In this document: positions 16,063 through 25,318 of the stretch, in pieces
Position numbering within the stretch: position 1 is the stretch's first letter
How the letters are laid out: the number at the start of each line of letters is the position of its first letter
Assembly (NCBI RefSeq): GCF_017349295.1
Contig: NZ_JAFMPK010000047.1
Location: 849,197-906,160 of the forward strand
Length of the DNA stretch: 56,964 bases
Reading direction: 5' to 3'
DNA from: Myceligenerans salitolerans
Lineage (GTDB): Bacteria; Actinomycetota; Actinomycetes; Actinomycetales; Cellulomonadaceae
Program-made: the position numbers and the translations under genes
The notes under the pieces: generated by a model
The model's input: the letters and a program-made list of their open reading frames with translations, nothing else
Told to the model about the DNA's origin: nothing
The model's database searches: none

Positions 16063-19000
16063 CTACAGCTGGATGGTGGGCACGAGGACCGTGGTGAGCT
16101 CGCCCGAACCCAGGTGGACGAGCGCCTTGCCGGGCGCCACCTGTGACGACACCGCCGAACGTGGCAGGCTCGCGCCCACCAGGTCACCGTCGAACCGGTC
16201 CTGCGGGCTGAGCAGCGCGCCGCGCCGGTGCTTCTTGGCGTCGACCTGCCAGCCGGAGAACCCGCTCGCCACCTCCGACGCGTCACCGCCGAGCACGAGC
16301 GCGCGCCGGTGGTCCCCCGCCGTCCGGAACCACGAGCGCAGCCATCCCTTGGCCGGGCAGTCCGCGACCAGCTCGGCGTCGTCGACCATGAGCACCACCG
16401 GAGCGTCATCCGGGCCCAGCAGGGGGGCGAGCGTCTCCTCGGTCAGCTCCTCGGCGTCGGTCAGCACCGTCCGCACCCCGTCGCGCCCGGCGAGGTCCCG
16501 CAGCACGCTCGGCCGTGGTGCGACGAGGACCAGCTCGGTCCCGCCACGCAGCAGGGACTGCGCCATCACGGCGAGCATGGTGGAGCGGCCGGACCGCGCG
16601 GGGCCCGCCACGACGAACGACGGCGCGTCGCCGCCCAGGTCCATCCCGAACGCGGTGAGGTCGTCACCGCCGATGCCGAGCAGGGCCCACAGCGGGTTCG
16701 CCGCCTCCGGTCCCGCGTACCGGTAGGCGCCGTCCACGGTGATCGTCGAGGGCAGGTCGTCCACCCGGAAGGGACCGGTCCCCGGCGCCACGGCCTCGCG
16801 TTCCCGGATCGTGGCCGCCGTGGCACGCGCCACCGCGCTCTGGGCGCGCCCGGCGGGGTCGTCACCGAGGATCGCGATCTGCATCTCCGTCCCGCTCCCG
16901 CCGCGGTACGCCCGGCCGGGCGGCATCTCCTCCGGGAGCTTCTTGTGGTTGATCCCGGCCATGCCGTAGTCCATCCGGTCGGTGAGCCGGAGCACCACGA
17001 CGTCGTCGGTGAGCACGCTCATCCGGCTGTTGAGCAGTCCGCGGTCACCGGCGACGAGCAGGTGGATGCCGGCGCCGGCGCCGTCGCGCATCAGCTCGGT
17101 GACGATGTCGAGCAGCGCGCCGCCGTCGGCGTCGCCGTACGTGGTCAGGAAGCTCTCCCACCGGTCGATCAGAACGAGTGCGCGCGGCAGGCGGTCGGCG
17201 GGGGCCGCCGTCTCGCGCTGCTCGGTGACGTTGGCGAAGTTTCCGTCGGCGAGGACCTGCTGCCGCCGGCCCAGCTCCGCCCGCAGCCGTGTGAGCAGCC
17301 GGTTCGCGCGGTCCGTCTGGCCGCGCTGCACGACGGCGCCCGTGTGCGGCAGTTCGTCCAGCACCGCGAGCGCGCCGTTGCCGCAGTCGAGGGCGTACAG
17401 GTGCAGGTCGCTCACCGGCTGGGTCGCGGCGGCCGCGAGCGCCGTCGTGCGCAGCGCGGTGGACCGGCCGCTCCCGGCGGCGCCGACGACGTACCGGTGG
17501 CCGAACTCGTCGAGGTCGATCTCGGCGGGTCCCTGCCGCTGCCGTCCGGGCTCGTCCTCGAGGGCCCACGCGAACGCGGACGGCTTCGTGGGCTGGGAGA
17601 CCCGGTCGAGCGGGAGCAGGGTGGGCAGGGGCGGGAGCCAGGGTTTGCGCGGCTCGCCCCAGTCGCCGGCGGCGGCCGCGGCGCGAAGTGTGTCGACGAG
17701 CGCGGCGAGGTCGGTCTGGACCTCCTCGCGCCGTTCGGTCTTGCGGGGTCGCGGGGCCGGACCGCCGAGGTCGGCGACGGCGACCCTGCTGACGAACGGC
17801 GGTGGCACCTCGACGACGTCGGCCCGCGTGAGCCGGCGCCCGCCGACCCGCGCGGACTGGAACGGCACGACGGAGGAGGCGCCGAGACGCGCGTAGGCGC
17901 GCCCGGGCTGGGACTTGGTGATCTCCGCGGCGTCCGGGGCGTCGATGACGTCCTGCGACTCGCTCTTGTCGGTCATGCGCAGCGCGACGCGCAGGTTGGT
18001 GTTGGCCCGGATCTCCGGGGAGACGACGCCGGAGGGACGCTGCGTGGCCAGGATGAGATGGATGCCGAGCGATCGGCCGCGCTGGGCGATGTTGACCAGC
18101 CCGGTGACGAAGTCGGGCAGCTCGCGGGCCATGGAGGCGAACTCGTCGATGACGATGAGCAGGCGCGGCAGGGTGGGGCCGGCATGGCCGCGGCTGCGGG
18201 CGTCGAGGTAGTCCTCGAGGTCCTTGGCGCCGATCGCGGCGAGGACGTGCTCACGGTGGGTGAGTTCGGCGCGCAGCGAGTCCAGCGCCCGTTCGACGAG
18301 GTGGGAGTCGAGGTCGGTGACCATGCCGACGGTGTGCGGCAGGAGTTCGCACCGGCTGAACGCGGCGCCGCCCTTGTAGTCGACCAGCACGAAGTTCATC
18401 GTGTCGGGGGTGTTGACGACGGCGAGCGAGGCGACGAGGGTCTGCAGGAACTCGGACTTGCCGGATCCCGTCGTGCCGCCGACGAGCCCGTGCGGCCCGT
18501 CCTTGACCAGGTCGAGACCGAACGGCCCGTCGAGGGAGACGCCGACGGTGGCCAGGGTGCTGCCCGCGTTCCCGATGCCCCGCCAGCGCGCGGCGAACAG
18601 CTCGGCGTCGGCGTCCTCGATGCCGAGCACCTCGACGAGGCGGGCGGAGTCGGGGATCATCCCGGCGCCGTCGGTGGCGGTGACGTCGCGGACGGCGGCG
18701 ACGGCACGCGCCACGGGCTCGTACCAGTCGTCCGCGACCTCGTCCGTGGTCACGGCGCGCAGGTCGTCGGCGTCCTGGCGGCGCAGCGTCATGCCGCCGT
18801 CGGGCCGCACCTGGGCGACCACGGTGCACTCCTCGGGCAGGAGCTGCTCGTCGCCGTCCAGGCAGATGATGCTGACGCCGACGGCGGGCCCGTCACGCAG
18901 GACGGAGACGACGCCGGGCAGGGCGCGCAGGCGGCGGGCGCCGTCCAGGACGACGACGAGCTGCGGTCCGAACGCCGTCTTGGACCCGCCGCCGCCTTGG

Positions 19001-20463
19001 GTGGCGGCACGCCGCTGGGTGATCAGGGCGTTCAGCTCGGCGACGCGGGCGGCGAGCGTGTCGGTGGTGGTGCCGTATAAGGCGACGGCGTCCTGCCCGA
19101 GGCCCGGGCGCGTGTGCGGCAGCCAGGCCGCCCAGGACCACTGCGCGACGTGCTCGGGACTGGTCAGGAGGTACACCTGGACGTCGCGAGGGCTCTGCAG
19201 CACGCCGAGCTGGCCGACGATCCAGCGGGCCCGGCGACGCGGCCAGTCGCCCGGCCCGGCGATGCCGACGACACCGGCCTCGCGCAGCGACACGGTCACG
19301 GGGACCGCGTTCACGGTGGCCTTGGTGCGACGGCGGTGCTCGGGCTCGGCCGCGTCCTCGACCTCCACGCGGCTGGTGGCGTCGGCGAGGCCGAACCGGA
19401 CGGCGAGATGGTCGGCGTCGGTGGCGCGCCGTTCCCAGAGACGACGTGTCGGGGTGGTCGCGATGATCCGCAGCTCACCGGCGCCGGGGCTCGACATGCG
19501 GCGCCGGTGCTGTTCGAGCCGGACGGCGTCGAGCACCTCGGCCTCCAGTGCGGCGCGTTCCTCGGCGTGCTGCCGCAGGCGTTCCTTGTGGGTGGTCTTC
19601 CCGTTGCGCTTGTTCATCCACCAGTTGCCGAGCCCCATGAGCGGCGAGGCCAGCGCGAACATCAGGTAGAACGGTGACTGGAACACCATGGCCATGGCGA
19701 TGCCGAGCACGGCGGGCATCGCCATCGCGAGCCAGGGCAGCGGGTTGCGCGCGGGTGGTGAGGGCTCGGCCGGGAGCCGGAAATGGGTGACGGGGTCCGG
19801 CGGCAGGAGCCGTGGCGGGCGGTTGTAGTCGAGGGTGCCGGGCTCCTTGCCGGGCCGCAGGTCCGCGTCGGCGCGGGTCGCGGACTGCACGGTAAGGACG
19901 CTCGGGCCGATGCGCAGCTGGGTGCCGGCCGGCCATTCGGCGTCCTCCTCACCGAGTGGTTCGGTGAGCCGGTCGAGGTGCACGGCCTGCCCGGCGGATC
20001 TCGGGTCCGGGACCCGGCGCGCCGTCACCCGTCCGTCCAGCGCGACGACCACCGCCACGGCGGGCAGCCCGCCCTCGCGCCGCTCGTCGACGCGCACCCG
20101 TCCGTCCTCGCCGATCTGCAGGACGGACTCCCCGACGCCGAGCCGCACGACGGCGCCCGCGCCGAGACCGCCCGTGACGCAGAGGTCCACCGGCCCGCCG
20201 GGGCCCGGACCGTGCCCCGGTTCGGGCGGGGCGAACGTGATCCGCGCGCCGTCGCGGATCCCGGAGTCGGCGGTCACGACGGCCTCGCCACCGGTCGTCG
20301 TCGGGGGAAGGACGGCCCCGTCCACGTGCACGGGCGCCTCACGGGGTGCCCCCACCTCCGCCGCGACGCGTTCCGCGAGGTCGGCGACCGGGGTGGCGTC
20401 GTCCGCCTCGAGCCACAGCAGGGCCTCGCGTGCCCCGTGGTGGGCGGTGATCAGTGTCCGCAT
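16063..20463 (-). CDS. eccC: Type VII secretion FtsK/SpoIIIE ATPase (EccC/EssC)
   Basis: Motor of a type VII (ESX/WXG100) secretion system, 1466 aa. Residues 1-200 form ubiquitin-like/FHA-like N-terminal domains as in EssC. Two membrane helices follow (about 245-285: LAMAMPAVLGIAMAMVFQSP onward). Three ATPase domains come next, with Walker A GTTGSGKS (about 663), GAAGSGRS (about 997) and GPARSGRS (about 1289). Walker B strands are LLIVIDE, LVLIDRW and VLMVDDA, so only the first keeps a clear catalytic Glu. The single-chain form and FHA-like start are more like Firmicute EssC than split mycobacterial EccCa/Cb. The ATG lies one base after the preceding stop. It is the last gene of the secretion operon. 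Confidence 0.95.
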   Translation of the reverse strand: MRTLITAHHGAREALLWLEADDATPVADLAERVAAEVGAPREAPVHVDGAVLPPTTTGGEAVVTADSGIRDGARITFAPPEPGHGPGPGGPVDLCVTGGLGAGAVVRLGVGESVLQIGEDGRVRVDERREGGLPAVAVVVALDGRVTARRVPDPRSAGQAVHLDRLTEPLGEEDAEWPAGTQLRIGPSVLTVQSATRADADLRPGKEPGTLDYNRPPRLLPPDPVTHFRLPAEPSPPARNPLPWLAMAMPAVLGIAMAMVFQSPFYLMFALASPLMGLGNWWMNKRNGKTTHKERLRQHAEERAALEAEVLDAVRLEQHRRRMSSPGAGELRIIATTPTRRLWERRATDADHLAVRFGLADATSRVEVEDAAEPEHRRRTKATVNAVPVTVSLREAGVVGIAGPGDWPRRRARWIVGQLGVLQSPRDVQVYLLTSPEHVAQWSWAAWLPHTRPGLGQDAVALYGTTTDTLAARVAELNALITQRRAATQGGGGSKTAFGPQLVVVLDGARRLRALPGVVSVLRDGPAVGVSIICLDGDEQLLPEECTVVAQVRPDGGMTLRRQDADDLRAVTTDEVADDWYEPVARAVAAVRDVTATDGAGMIPDSARLVEVLGIEDADAELFAARWRGIGNAGSTLATVGVSLDGPFGLDLVKDGPHGLVGGTTGSGKSEFLQTLVASLAVVNTPDTMNFVLVDYKGGAAFSRCELLPHTVGMVTDLDSHLVERALDSLRAELTHREHVLAAIGAKDLEDYLDARSRGHAGPTLPRLLIVIDEFASMARELPDFVTGLVNIAQRGRSLGIHLILATQRPSGVVSPEIRANTNLRVALRMTDKSESQDVIDAPDAAEITKSQPGRAYARLGASSVVPFQSARVGGRRLTRADVVEVPPPFVSRVAVADLGGPAPRPRKTERREEVQTDLAALVDTLRAAAAAGDWGEPRKPWLPPLPTLLPLDRVSQPTKPSAFAWALEDEPGRQRQGPAEIDLDEFGHRYVVGAAGSGRSTALRTTALAAAATQPVSDLHLYALDCGNGALAVLDELPHTGAVVQRGQTDRANRLLTRLRAELGRRQQVLADGNFANVTEQRETAAPADRLPRALVLIDRWESFLTTYGDADGGALLDIVTELMRDGAGAGIHLLVAGDRGLLNSRMSVLTDDVVVLRLTDRMDYGMAGINHKKLPEEMPPGRAYRGGSGTEMQIAILGDDPAGRAQSAVARATAATIREREAVAPGTGPFRVDDLPSTITVDGAYRYAGPEAANPLWALLGIGGDDLTAFGMDLGGDAPSFVVAGPARSGRSTMLAVMAQSLLRGGTELVLVAPRPSVLRDLAGRDGVRTVLTDAEELTEETLAPLLGPDDAPVVLMVDDAELVADCPAKGWLRSWFRTAGDHRRALVLGGDASEVASGFSGWQVDAKKHRRGALLSPQDRFDGDLVGASLPRSAVSSQVAPGKALVHLGSGELTTVLVPTIQL

Positions 20464-20464
20464 G

Positions 20465-22342
20465 TCACTCGTTCCCGCGGCGCACCGCCGCCTGCTCGTC
20501 GAACCGCACCTGGGGCAGGAAACCGCTGCGCAGCCAGCCGTCGTCGCGGGCCGTGAACCGCCACTTCGCCCCGGGCCACGAGCCGAGCACGATCACCACC
20601 CACCCGAATGCGGGGTCGGCGAAGCGCTCGGCCAGGAAGTCCCTGTCCGCCGAGGACGGCGGCTGCGACAGCACCAGGACTCCGCCGTCCCCCACCTCCA
20701 TCTCCTGCTTGACCTGGTCGAAGCCGCTGACGTGCTCGACCTGGTCCGGGCGCGGCAGGCCGTCGCCGACCATGACCACCCGCGGCTCGCCGGACCACGG
20801 GTTGCCCGTGAACTCCCCGAGCCATCGGCGCAGCACCTCGTGGCGGGCGCGGACGGAACCGTCCAGGCTGACGACACCGCGCGCGAGGGCGAAGTTGACG
20901 AGCACGCGCCCGGTCTCGCTCATCCCGAGGTTGACGAGCCGCGCGAACCGCGCCGTCGACCCGTCGGACACGGGCGCCGCCTGCAGCTTCGACAACGGCG
21001 CCACCCAGCTCTGGCCGTCCTCGCTCACCGCCCAGGGCGCGGGGCCGACCGAGGCGGGGTTCGTGAGCCGCAGGCGCAACGTGCTTCCCTCGACGAAGAC
21101 GCCGGTCACGCCGGGGACGTCCAGACCGTCGCGTTCGCAGGCGGCGATGAGGGCGCGCAGCGCGTGATCCACCGTCCAGGCGGCCGAGGTGTCCGTGCGC
21201 AGGACGCTGTCGTCGAACGGGATCCTCTCGGCGCGGCGCTTGCGCACCGTGGCCGTCAGCCGGACGGCGGCGAGGACGAGACCGGCGAGCAGCAGCGCGC
21301 CCCCCAGTGCGAGCCCGAGCGGCAGGAGCACGCCCGTGGCGGCGTCGGACCCGTCGACGCTCTCCTGGGCCGCCACGGGCGACGGCGACGGCGACGGGGA
21401 GGGCGTGGGCGACGGTGACGGCCGCGGCTTCGTCTCCGATCCGGGGAGCCGGCCGAACTTCACACCGTCGCCGACGGCGTCGTCGGGCAGCTGGAGCACC
21501 CATCCCGCGAGCAGCGTGTGCGGGTCGGTGAGGTACTTGCCGTCCTTCTGGCGGATGCTCTTGCTGAGCTGGACGATCTCCGGCCATCGCGCGGAGCTGC
21601 CCAGGAGCCGCTGCGCGATGTCCTCGATCGTCTCGGCGCGGTCCCCCCGCTGCTTCACCACGTAGTACACGACCGAGCCCGGCGGGCCCTCGCGGTCGGG
21701 CGTGGGCCGGTCCGACGGCGCGGACGGGACCTGCGGCGGAGGCGTGTTCGCGGGGGGCGGGCTCGCGGGCTGCTCGGGCTGCTCCTGCTGCGCCGGCTGG
21801 TCCTTCCCGGACTCCGGCTCCTGCTCCGGCTTCTTGTCCGGGACCGGGGAGCCGAACACCCGGAACTCCCACAGGGAGTGCCCGGCGATGCCGTTGCGCG
21901 TCTCGCCGAACAGCCGCACGTACCGGCCGGTGCCCGAGACCTGGAGCACGTCCGTGCCGCCGTCCGCGGCGTCCACCCACGCGGCGTTCGTCCAGTTCAC
22001 GCCGTCGTCCGACAGCCCGATCCCGTACGACGTGGAGTACGCGGCCTCCCATACGATCTCGACCCGCTGCACCTGGGACGCCTTTCCGAGGTCGACCCAG
22101 ATCCAGGAGGGGTCCTCGTGGTGGCTGGCCCAGCGGGTGGCCAGGGAACCGTCCACCGCGTGCTTCGCGACCAGCTCAGGATCGTTGTTCTCCACCGCCG
22201 ACGCGCGGACCGGCTTGCCCTGGCTGAGCAGCTCCGGCTCGGCGGCGGACACGCCCGGCATCCCGGGCACCGTCCACGGCACCAGGAGCAGGATCGTGAG
22301 CAGCACCGCGGTGGGCACGGACACCCTCACCGGCACGGTCAT
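20465..22342 (-). CDS. Discoidin-LysM-transmembrane protein of the type VII locus
   Basis: Membrane protein of 625 aa with no close named family. Residues 1-34 are a signal or anchor; 35-170 are an F5/8 type C (discoidin) domain (ASAVENNDPELVAKHAVDG, WIWVDLGK, GRYVRLFGE); 171-224 are Pro/Gln-rich; 225-291 are LysM-like (YYVVKQRGDRAETIEDIAQ); then a Ser/Pro linker, a membrane helix at about 336-362 and a 263-residue cytosolic domain. That cytosolic domain matches the one in the next gene upstream (RHEVLRRWLGE, GNPWSG, RFTARDDGWLRSGFLP). The ATG at 22342 has AGGAGG ten bases upstream. I infer an envelope-spanning component that ties EccC to peptidoglycan or a surface glycan. Confidence 0.8.
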   Translation of the reverse strand: MTVPVRVSVPTAVLLTILLLVPWTVPGMPGVSAAEPELLSQGKPVRASAVENNDPELVAKHAVDGSLATRWASHHEDPSWIWVDLGKASQVQRVEIVWEAAYSTSYGIGLSDDGVNWTNAAWVDAADGGTDVLQVSGTGRYVRLFGETRNGIAGHSLWEFRVFGSPVPDKKPEQEPESGKDQPAQQEQPEQPASPPPANTPPPQVPSAPSDRPTPDREGPPGSVVYYVVKQRGDRAETIEDIAQRLLGSSARWPEIVQLSKSIRQKDGKYLTDPHTLLAGWVLQLPDDAVGDGVKFGRLPGSETKPRPSPSPTPSPSPSPSPVAAQESVDGSDAATGVLLPLGLALGGALLLAGLVLAAVRLTATVRKRRAERIPFDDSVLRTDTSAAWTVDHALRALIAACERDGLDVPGVTGVFVEGSTLRLRLTNPASVGPAPWAVSEDGQSWVAPLSKLQAAPVSDGSTARFARLVNLGMSETGRVLVNFALARGVVSLDGSVRARHEVLRRWLGEFTGNPWSGEPRVVMVGDGLPRPDQVEHVSGFDQVKQEMEVGDGGVLVLSQPPSSADRDFLAERFADPAFGWVVIVLGSWPGAKWRFTARDDGWLRSGFLPQVRFDEQAAVRRGNE

Positions 22343-22371
22343 CGGGTCGTCGCCTCCTGTTGTGCCCGGTC

Positions 22372-23949
22372 TCATCGCGGGTCCGCCCGTCGCACCGAGG
22401 TCTGCTCGTCGAAGCGCACGTCCGGCAGGAAGCCGCTGCGCAGCCATCCGTCGTCCCGCGCCGTGAACCGCCAGCGCGCCACCGGAACCCGGCCGAGCAC
22501 GATCACCACCCAGCCGAAGCCCGGCTGCGACAGGCGAGAGCTCAGGAGGTCCAGCTGTGCCGCCGGCGGCGCCTGGGAGAGCACGAGCACCCCGCCCTCC
22601 CCGGGCACCAGGTCCGGGACGACCTGCTCGAGTCCGGCGACGTGCTCCGCGGTTTCCTGCTGCGGCAGCCCGTTTCCCACCATCACGACCCGGGGGCTGC
22701 CCGACCACGGGTTCCCCGTGAGCTCGCCGAGCCAGCGGCGCAGCACCTCGTGCCGGGCACGGGCGGGCCCCTCGATGCTGACGACGCCGCGAGCCTGCGC
22801 GAAGTCGATCATCACGCGGCCGCTCTCCGCGACGCCCAGCGTCACCAGCCGGGAGAACTGGCCGGGACGCGCGTCCGACGCCGGCTCGTCCTGCAACCGG
22901 GCGATCTGCGCCGTCCAGGTCGCGCCGCCGTCGCCGGCGACCCAGGGCGCCGGTGCGACATCCCGGGGGTTCGCCAACCGCAGCCGCATCGCCGGCCCCT
23001 CGACGAACACGGCCGCGAGCGCCGGCACCTCGATGCCGTCCCGTTCGCACGCGGCGACCAGGACGCGCAAGGCGCGGTCCGTCATCCAGGCCGACGACGT
23101 GTCGGTGCGCAGCAGGCTGTCGTCGAAGGGTTCGTCGGCGCGCGCGGCACGGTGGCGGCGCAGGAGCAGCACCGCACCGGCGGCCAGCCCACCGACCACG
23201 AGCAGCGCACCGAGCACGACCAGGACCGGGACGAGCCGGCCGCCGGGCTCCGCGGCCGCGGCATCGGCCGCCGGTGTCGCCGACGCGCCGTCGTCCGGCG
23301 GCGACGTGCTCGGGCCCGGCGGCGGACCGGGACGGAGCTCCTCGCCCTCGGCGTCGGACGGGAGCTGGAGGGCCCAGCCCACCGCGACCGTGTCCGGGTC
23401 CGTGAGCGCTTCCCCGTCGGGCTGCACCCGGCCCTCGTTGAGCTCGAAGATCTCCGGCCAGCGCTCCCCGTCACCGAGAAAACGTTCCGCGATGAGGTAC
23501 AGGTACTCGACCTCGCCGTCGGGCGTGCGGCCGACGACGTAGTAGGACAACGGATCCGCCTCGGGCGTCGCCGGGGTCGCTTCGGGGAGCGGGCCGGTCC
23601 GCAGCCCCTCGCCCTCGGCGTCGTCGGGCATCAGGAGGACCCAGCCGGGCAGGAGCACCTCGGGCGTGGTGACCGTGCTGCCGTCCGGCTGCGGGCGGCC
23701 CTCGTTGAGCTCGAAGATCTCCTGGTACCGGTTGCCGTCGCCGAGGTAGCGCTGGGCGATCTCGAACAGGAACTCGGGCTCGCCGTCGCCCTTCTCCTGG
23801 ACGACGTAGTACGTGACGCTCTCGCCGTCGGGGGCCGGGGGCGCGGCGGGCGCCGCCGGGACGGGCAGGACGACGGCGACCACCGCGAGGGCCAGGGTGA
23901 TCAGGTAACGGGTTCGGGACACGCGTGCTCCGGGGGTCGGGTTCGTCAC
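22372..23949 (-). CDS. Tandem LysM-transmembrane protein of the type VII locus
   Basis: Protein of 525 aa. It has an N-terminal signal or anchor, two LysM-like repeats (about 45-115 and 134-205, each YYVV, then AQRYLGDG or AERFLGDG, then IFELNEGR), a Pro/Ala linker, a membrane helix at about 239-262 and a cytosolic domain of 263 residues. The cytosolic domain is paralogous and equal in length to that of the neighbour at 20465-22342. Its GTG overlaps the upstream stop by four bases (GTGA). Outer peptidoglycan-binding repeats joined by one helix to a conserved inner domain suggest a structural part of the secretion machine, perhaps filling the place of EssB or EccB. The cytosolic domain is not recognised. 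Confidence 0.8.
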   Translation of the reverse strand: MTNPTPGARVSRTRYLITLALAVVAVVLPVPAAPAAPPAPDGESVTYYVVQEKGDGEPEFLFEIAQRYLGDGNRYQEIFELNEGRPQPDGSTVTTPEVLLPGWVLLMPDDAEGEGLRTGPLPEATPATPEADPLSYYVVGRTPDGEVEYLYLIAERFLGDGERWPEIFELNEGRVQPDGEALTDPDTVAVGWALQLPSDAEGEELRPGPPPGPSTSPPDDGASATPAADAAAAEPGGRLVPVLVVLGALLVVGGLAAGAVLLLRRHRAARADEPFDDSLLRTDTSSAWMTDRALRVLVAACERDGIEVPALAAVFVEGPAMRLRLANPRDVAPAPWVAGDGGATWTAQIARLQDEPASDARPGQFSRLVTLGVAESGRVMIDFAQARGVVSIEGPARARHEVLRRWLGELTGNPWSGSPRVVMVGNGLPQQETAEHVAGLEQVVPDLVPGEGGVLVLSQAPPAAQLDLLSSRLSQPGFGWVVIVLGRVPVARWRFTARDDGWLRSGFLPDVRFDEQTSVRRADPR

Positions 23950-24638
23950 CGCGCGCCGGGACCGGGGCCGGTCCCGTCGAGGGGCGTCAGGGGTCTCGCG
24001 CCGGGCCCGGCCCAGCGGAAGGTGGACATCAGCGCGTCGAAGAAGATGACGAGGGCCTCGGAGACGCGTTCGCCCTCCTCGGAGTTCCAGACGGTGCTGA
24101 AGGACATCACGAGCCAGTCGCCCTCGGCGTCGTCCCGGGAGATCACGTAGACGACCTGCTTCGTGGACACCACGGGGAAGTCCCCGTCGTGCCGCACGTC
24201 GTGGGAGGTCGTGGCCACGCGCGCGCCCGGGCGGCCGTCGACCTCGACGAGCTCGCTCTCGTCGTAGTCCTCGGTGAGGATGCTGGACGCCACCTCGACG
24301 GGGTTGCTGCCGGCGTCGCTGACGATCTCCGCCTCCGTGATGGAGCAGGGCGTCATGATGCCGTTCAGGGGTTCGGTCGGGAGGTAGACGGCGCCGGCCC
24401 CGGCCTCGGTGGCCTCGGTGAAGGTGTCGCGCAGGGCATCACGCATCAGGTGGCGGTGCGGCTCGACCGAGTCCCGCGGGAGGTCGTCCGGCAGGGACCG
24501 GCGGACCACCGCCTCGATCGCCTCGTCGAGCTCGCGAGCCTGGTCCGGACCGGTCGGGAACCTGACCCACCCCGGAGGGAAGAACATGCCCCACACGTCG
24601 GTCGGCCTGGCTCCGGACAGGTCGGGCTTCGCGGTCAT
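23946..24638 (-). CDS. Conserved soluble protein of the type VII operon (second of a pair)
   Basis: A 230-aa cytosolic protein with no signal peptide or membrane helix, acidic overall, which I cannot name. It begins with a PPGWVRFPTGPDQARELD segment, and its later part alternates beta strands and helices, ending ALVIFFDALMSTFRW. The gene just upstream codes for a protein with a like opening (PPAGWLAVPATG) and a like ending, so the two appear to be diverged duplicates. It is coupled at both ends: ATGA with the upstream gene and GTGA with the downstream one. A role as a substrate-specific chaperone or adaptor in secretion is a guess from context. Confidence 0.7.
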   Translation of the reverse strand: MTAKPDLSGARPTDVWGMFFPPGWVRFPTGPDQARELDEAIEAVVRRSLPDDLPRDSVEPHRHLMRDALRDTFTEATEAGAGAVYLPTEPLNGIMTPCSITEAEIVSDAGSNPVEVASSILTEDYDESELVEVDGRPGARVATTSHDVRHDGDFPVVSTKQVVYVISRDDAEGDWLVMSFSTVWNSEEGERVSEALVIFFDALMSTFRWAGPGARPLTPLDGTGPGPGAR

Positions 24639-25318
24639 GATCCACTCCGGACGATCTTCACGGCGGGCATCAGCTCGTCGAGCAGTTCGGTCATCAGGCC
24701 GGTGACGAACAGGTTCTGGGAGCGCCAGACGAGCACGGTGTCGGCCAGGACGTCGTCGTGCTCGGCGCGGCGGCCGAGGGCCACGCTCACCCAGGCCGTG
24801 CCGCTGCCGCCGCCGAGGTCGAGCCGGGTGACGCGGAGGCCGTCGCCGTCGGGCAGGTCGAGGTGGTCGATCTCCGGGGGCGCGAGAGGCGCTCCCCCGG
24901 TGGCGCCCAGGGCGGCCATGAGCCCGTCGCCGTCGTCGTCGGGACTGCTGAGGCCGACGGCGACGAGCACCGGGATGGGTGTGCACCCGAGGACGCCGAC
25001 GGCCGCGAGGACCCGGTCGCCGTCCGGTGCGACGGTGTCGGCGAACTCGCGCAGGTTGCGGACGGACTCGGCCGCCGTGCGTTCGAGCTCCGCGCGGAAG
25101 TCGTCCGGGACGGCGAGGTCGCGGTACTCGTCGTCGACGACCTCCTGGGGCTTGATCGTGTCCGCGACGAGGGCCACGGCTTCTCTCTCCCAGCGTTCGA
25201 CGACGTCCTGCGGGTCCTGCCCCGTGGCGGGCACGGCGAGCCAGCCCGCCGGAGGCTCGACGTTCCAGGTCCAGTCCCCCGGGGCGCTCGCGCGCACCCG
25301 TTCCACCGCGCCCGTCAC
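24635..25318 (-). CDS. Conserved soluble protein of the type VII operon (first of a pair)
   Basis: A 227-aa cytosolic protein of unknown function. Near the N-terminus it has NVEPPAGWLAVPATGQDPQD, then two helices, a beta-rich middle (IPVLVAVGLSS, LRVTRLDLGGGSGTAWVSVALG) and a terminal helix ending LMTELLDELMPAVKIV. It resembles the following gene product in layout. The GTG start at 25318 overlaps the upstream stop (GTGA); a longer open frame runs antiparallel through the previous gene and is discarded. The strict coupling with a putative secreted substrate gene suggests the products are made in fixed ratio. Confidence 0.7.
   Translation of the reverse strand: MTGAVERVRASAPGDWTWNVEPPAGWLAVPATGQDPQDVVERWEREAVALVADTIKPQEVVDDEYRDLAVPDDFRAELERTAAESVRNLREFADTVAPDGDRVLAAVGVLGCTPIPVLVAVGLSSPDDDGDGLMAALGATGGAPLAPPEIDHLDLPDGDGLRVTRLDLGGGSGTAWVSVALGRRAEHDDVLADTVLVWRSQNLFVTGLMTELLDELMPAVKIVRSGS

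Noticed and set aside
16228-19080. Plus-strand open frame of 950 codons
   Set aside because: It is antisense to eccC, rich in Gly/Asp/Val/Arg without any domain. High GC content removes stops from shadow frames.
20465-23949. Reading the LysM-TM proteins as EccB or EssB homologues
   Set aside because: EccB has a different outer repeat structure, and EssB has a pseudokinase-like inner domain. The sequence here shows LysM/discoidin outside and an unrecognised inner domain, so only a functional analogy is proposed.
24639-24986. Upstream extension of the 230-aa type VII protein frame
   Set aside because: It lies inside the preceding gene; the four-base ATGA overlap and homologous layout support the start at 24638.
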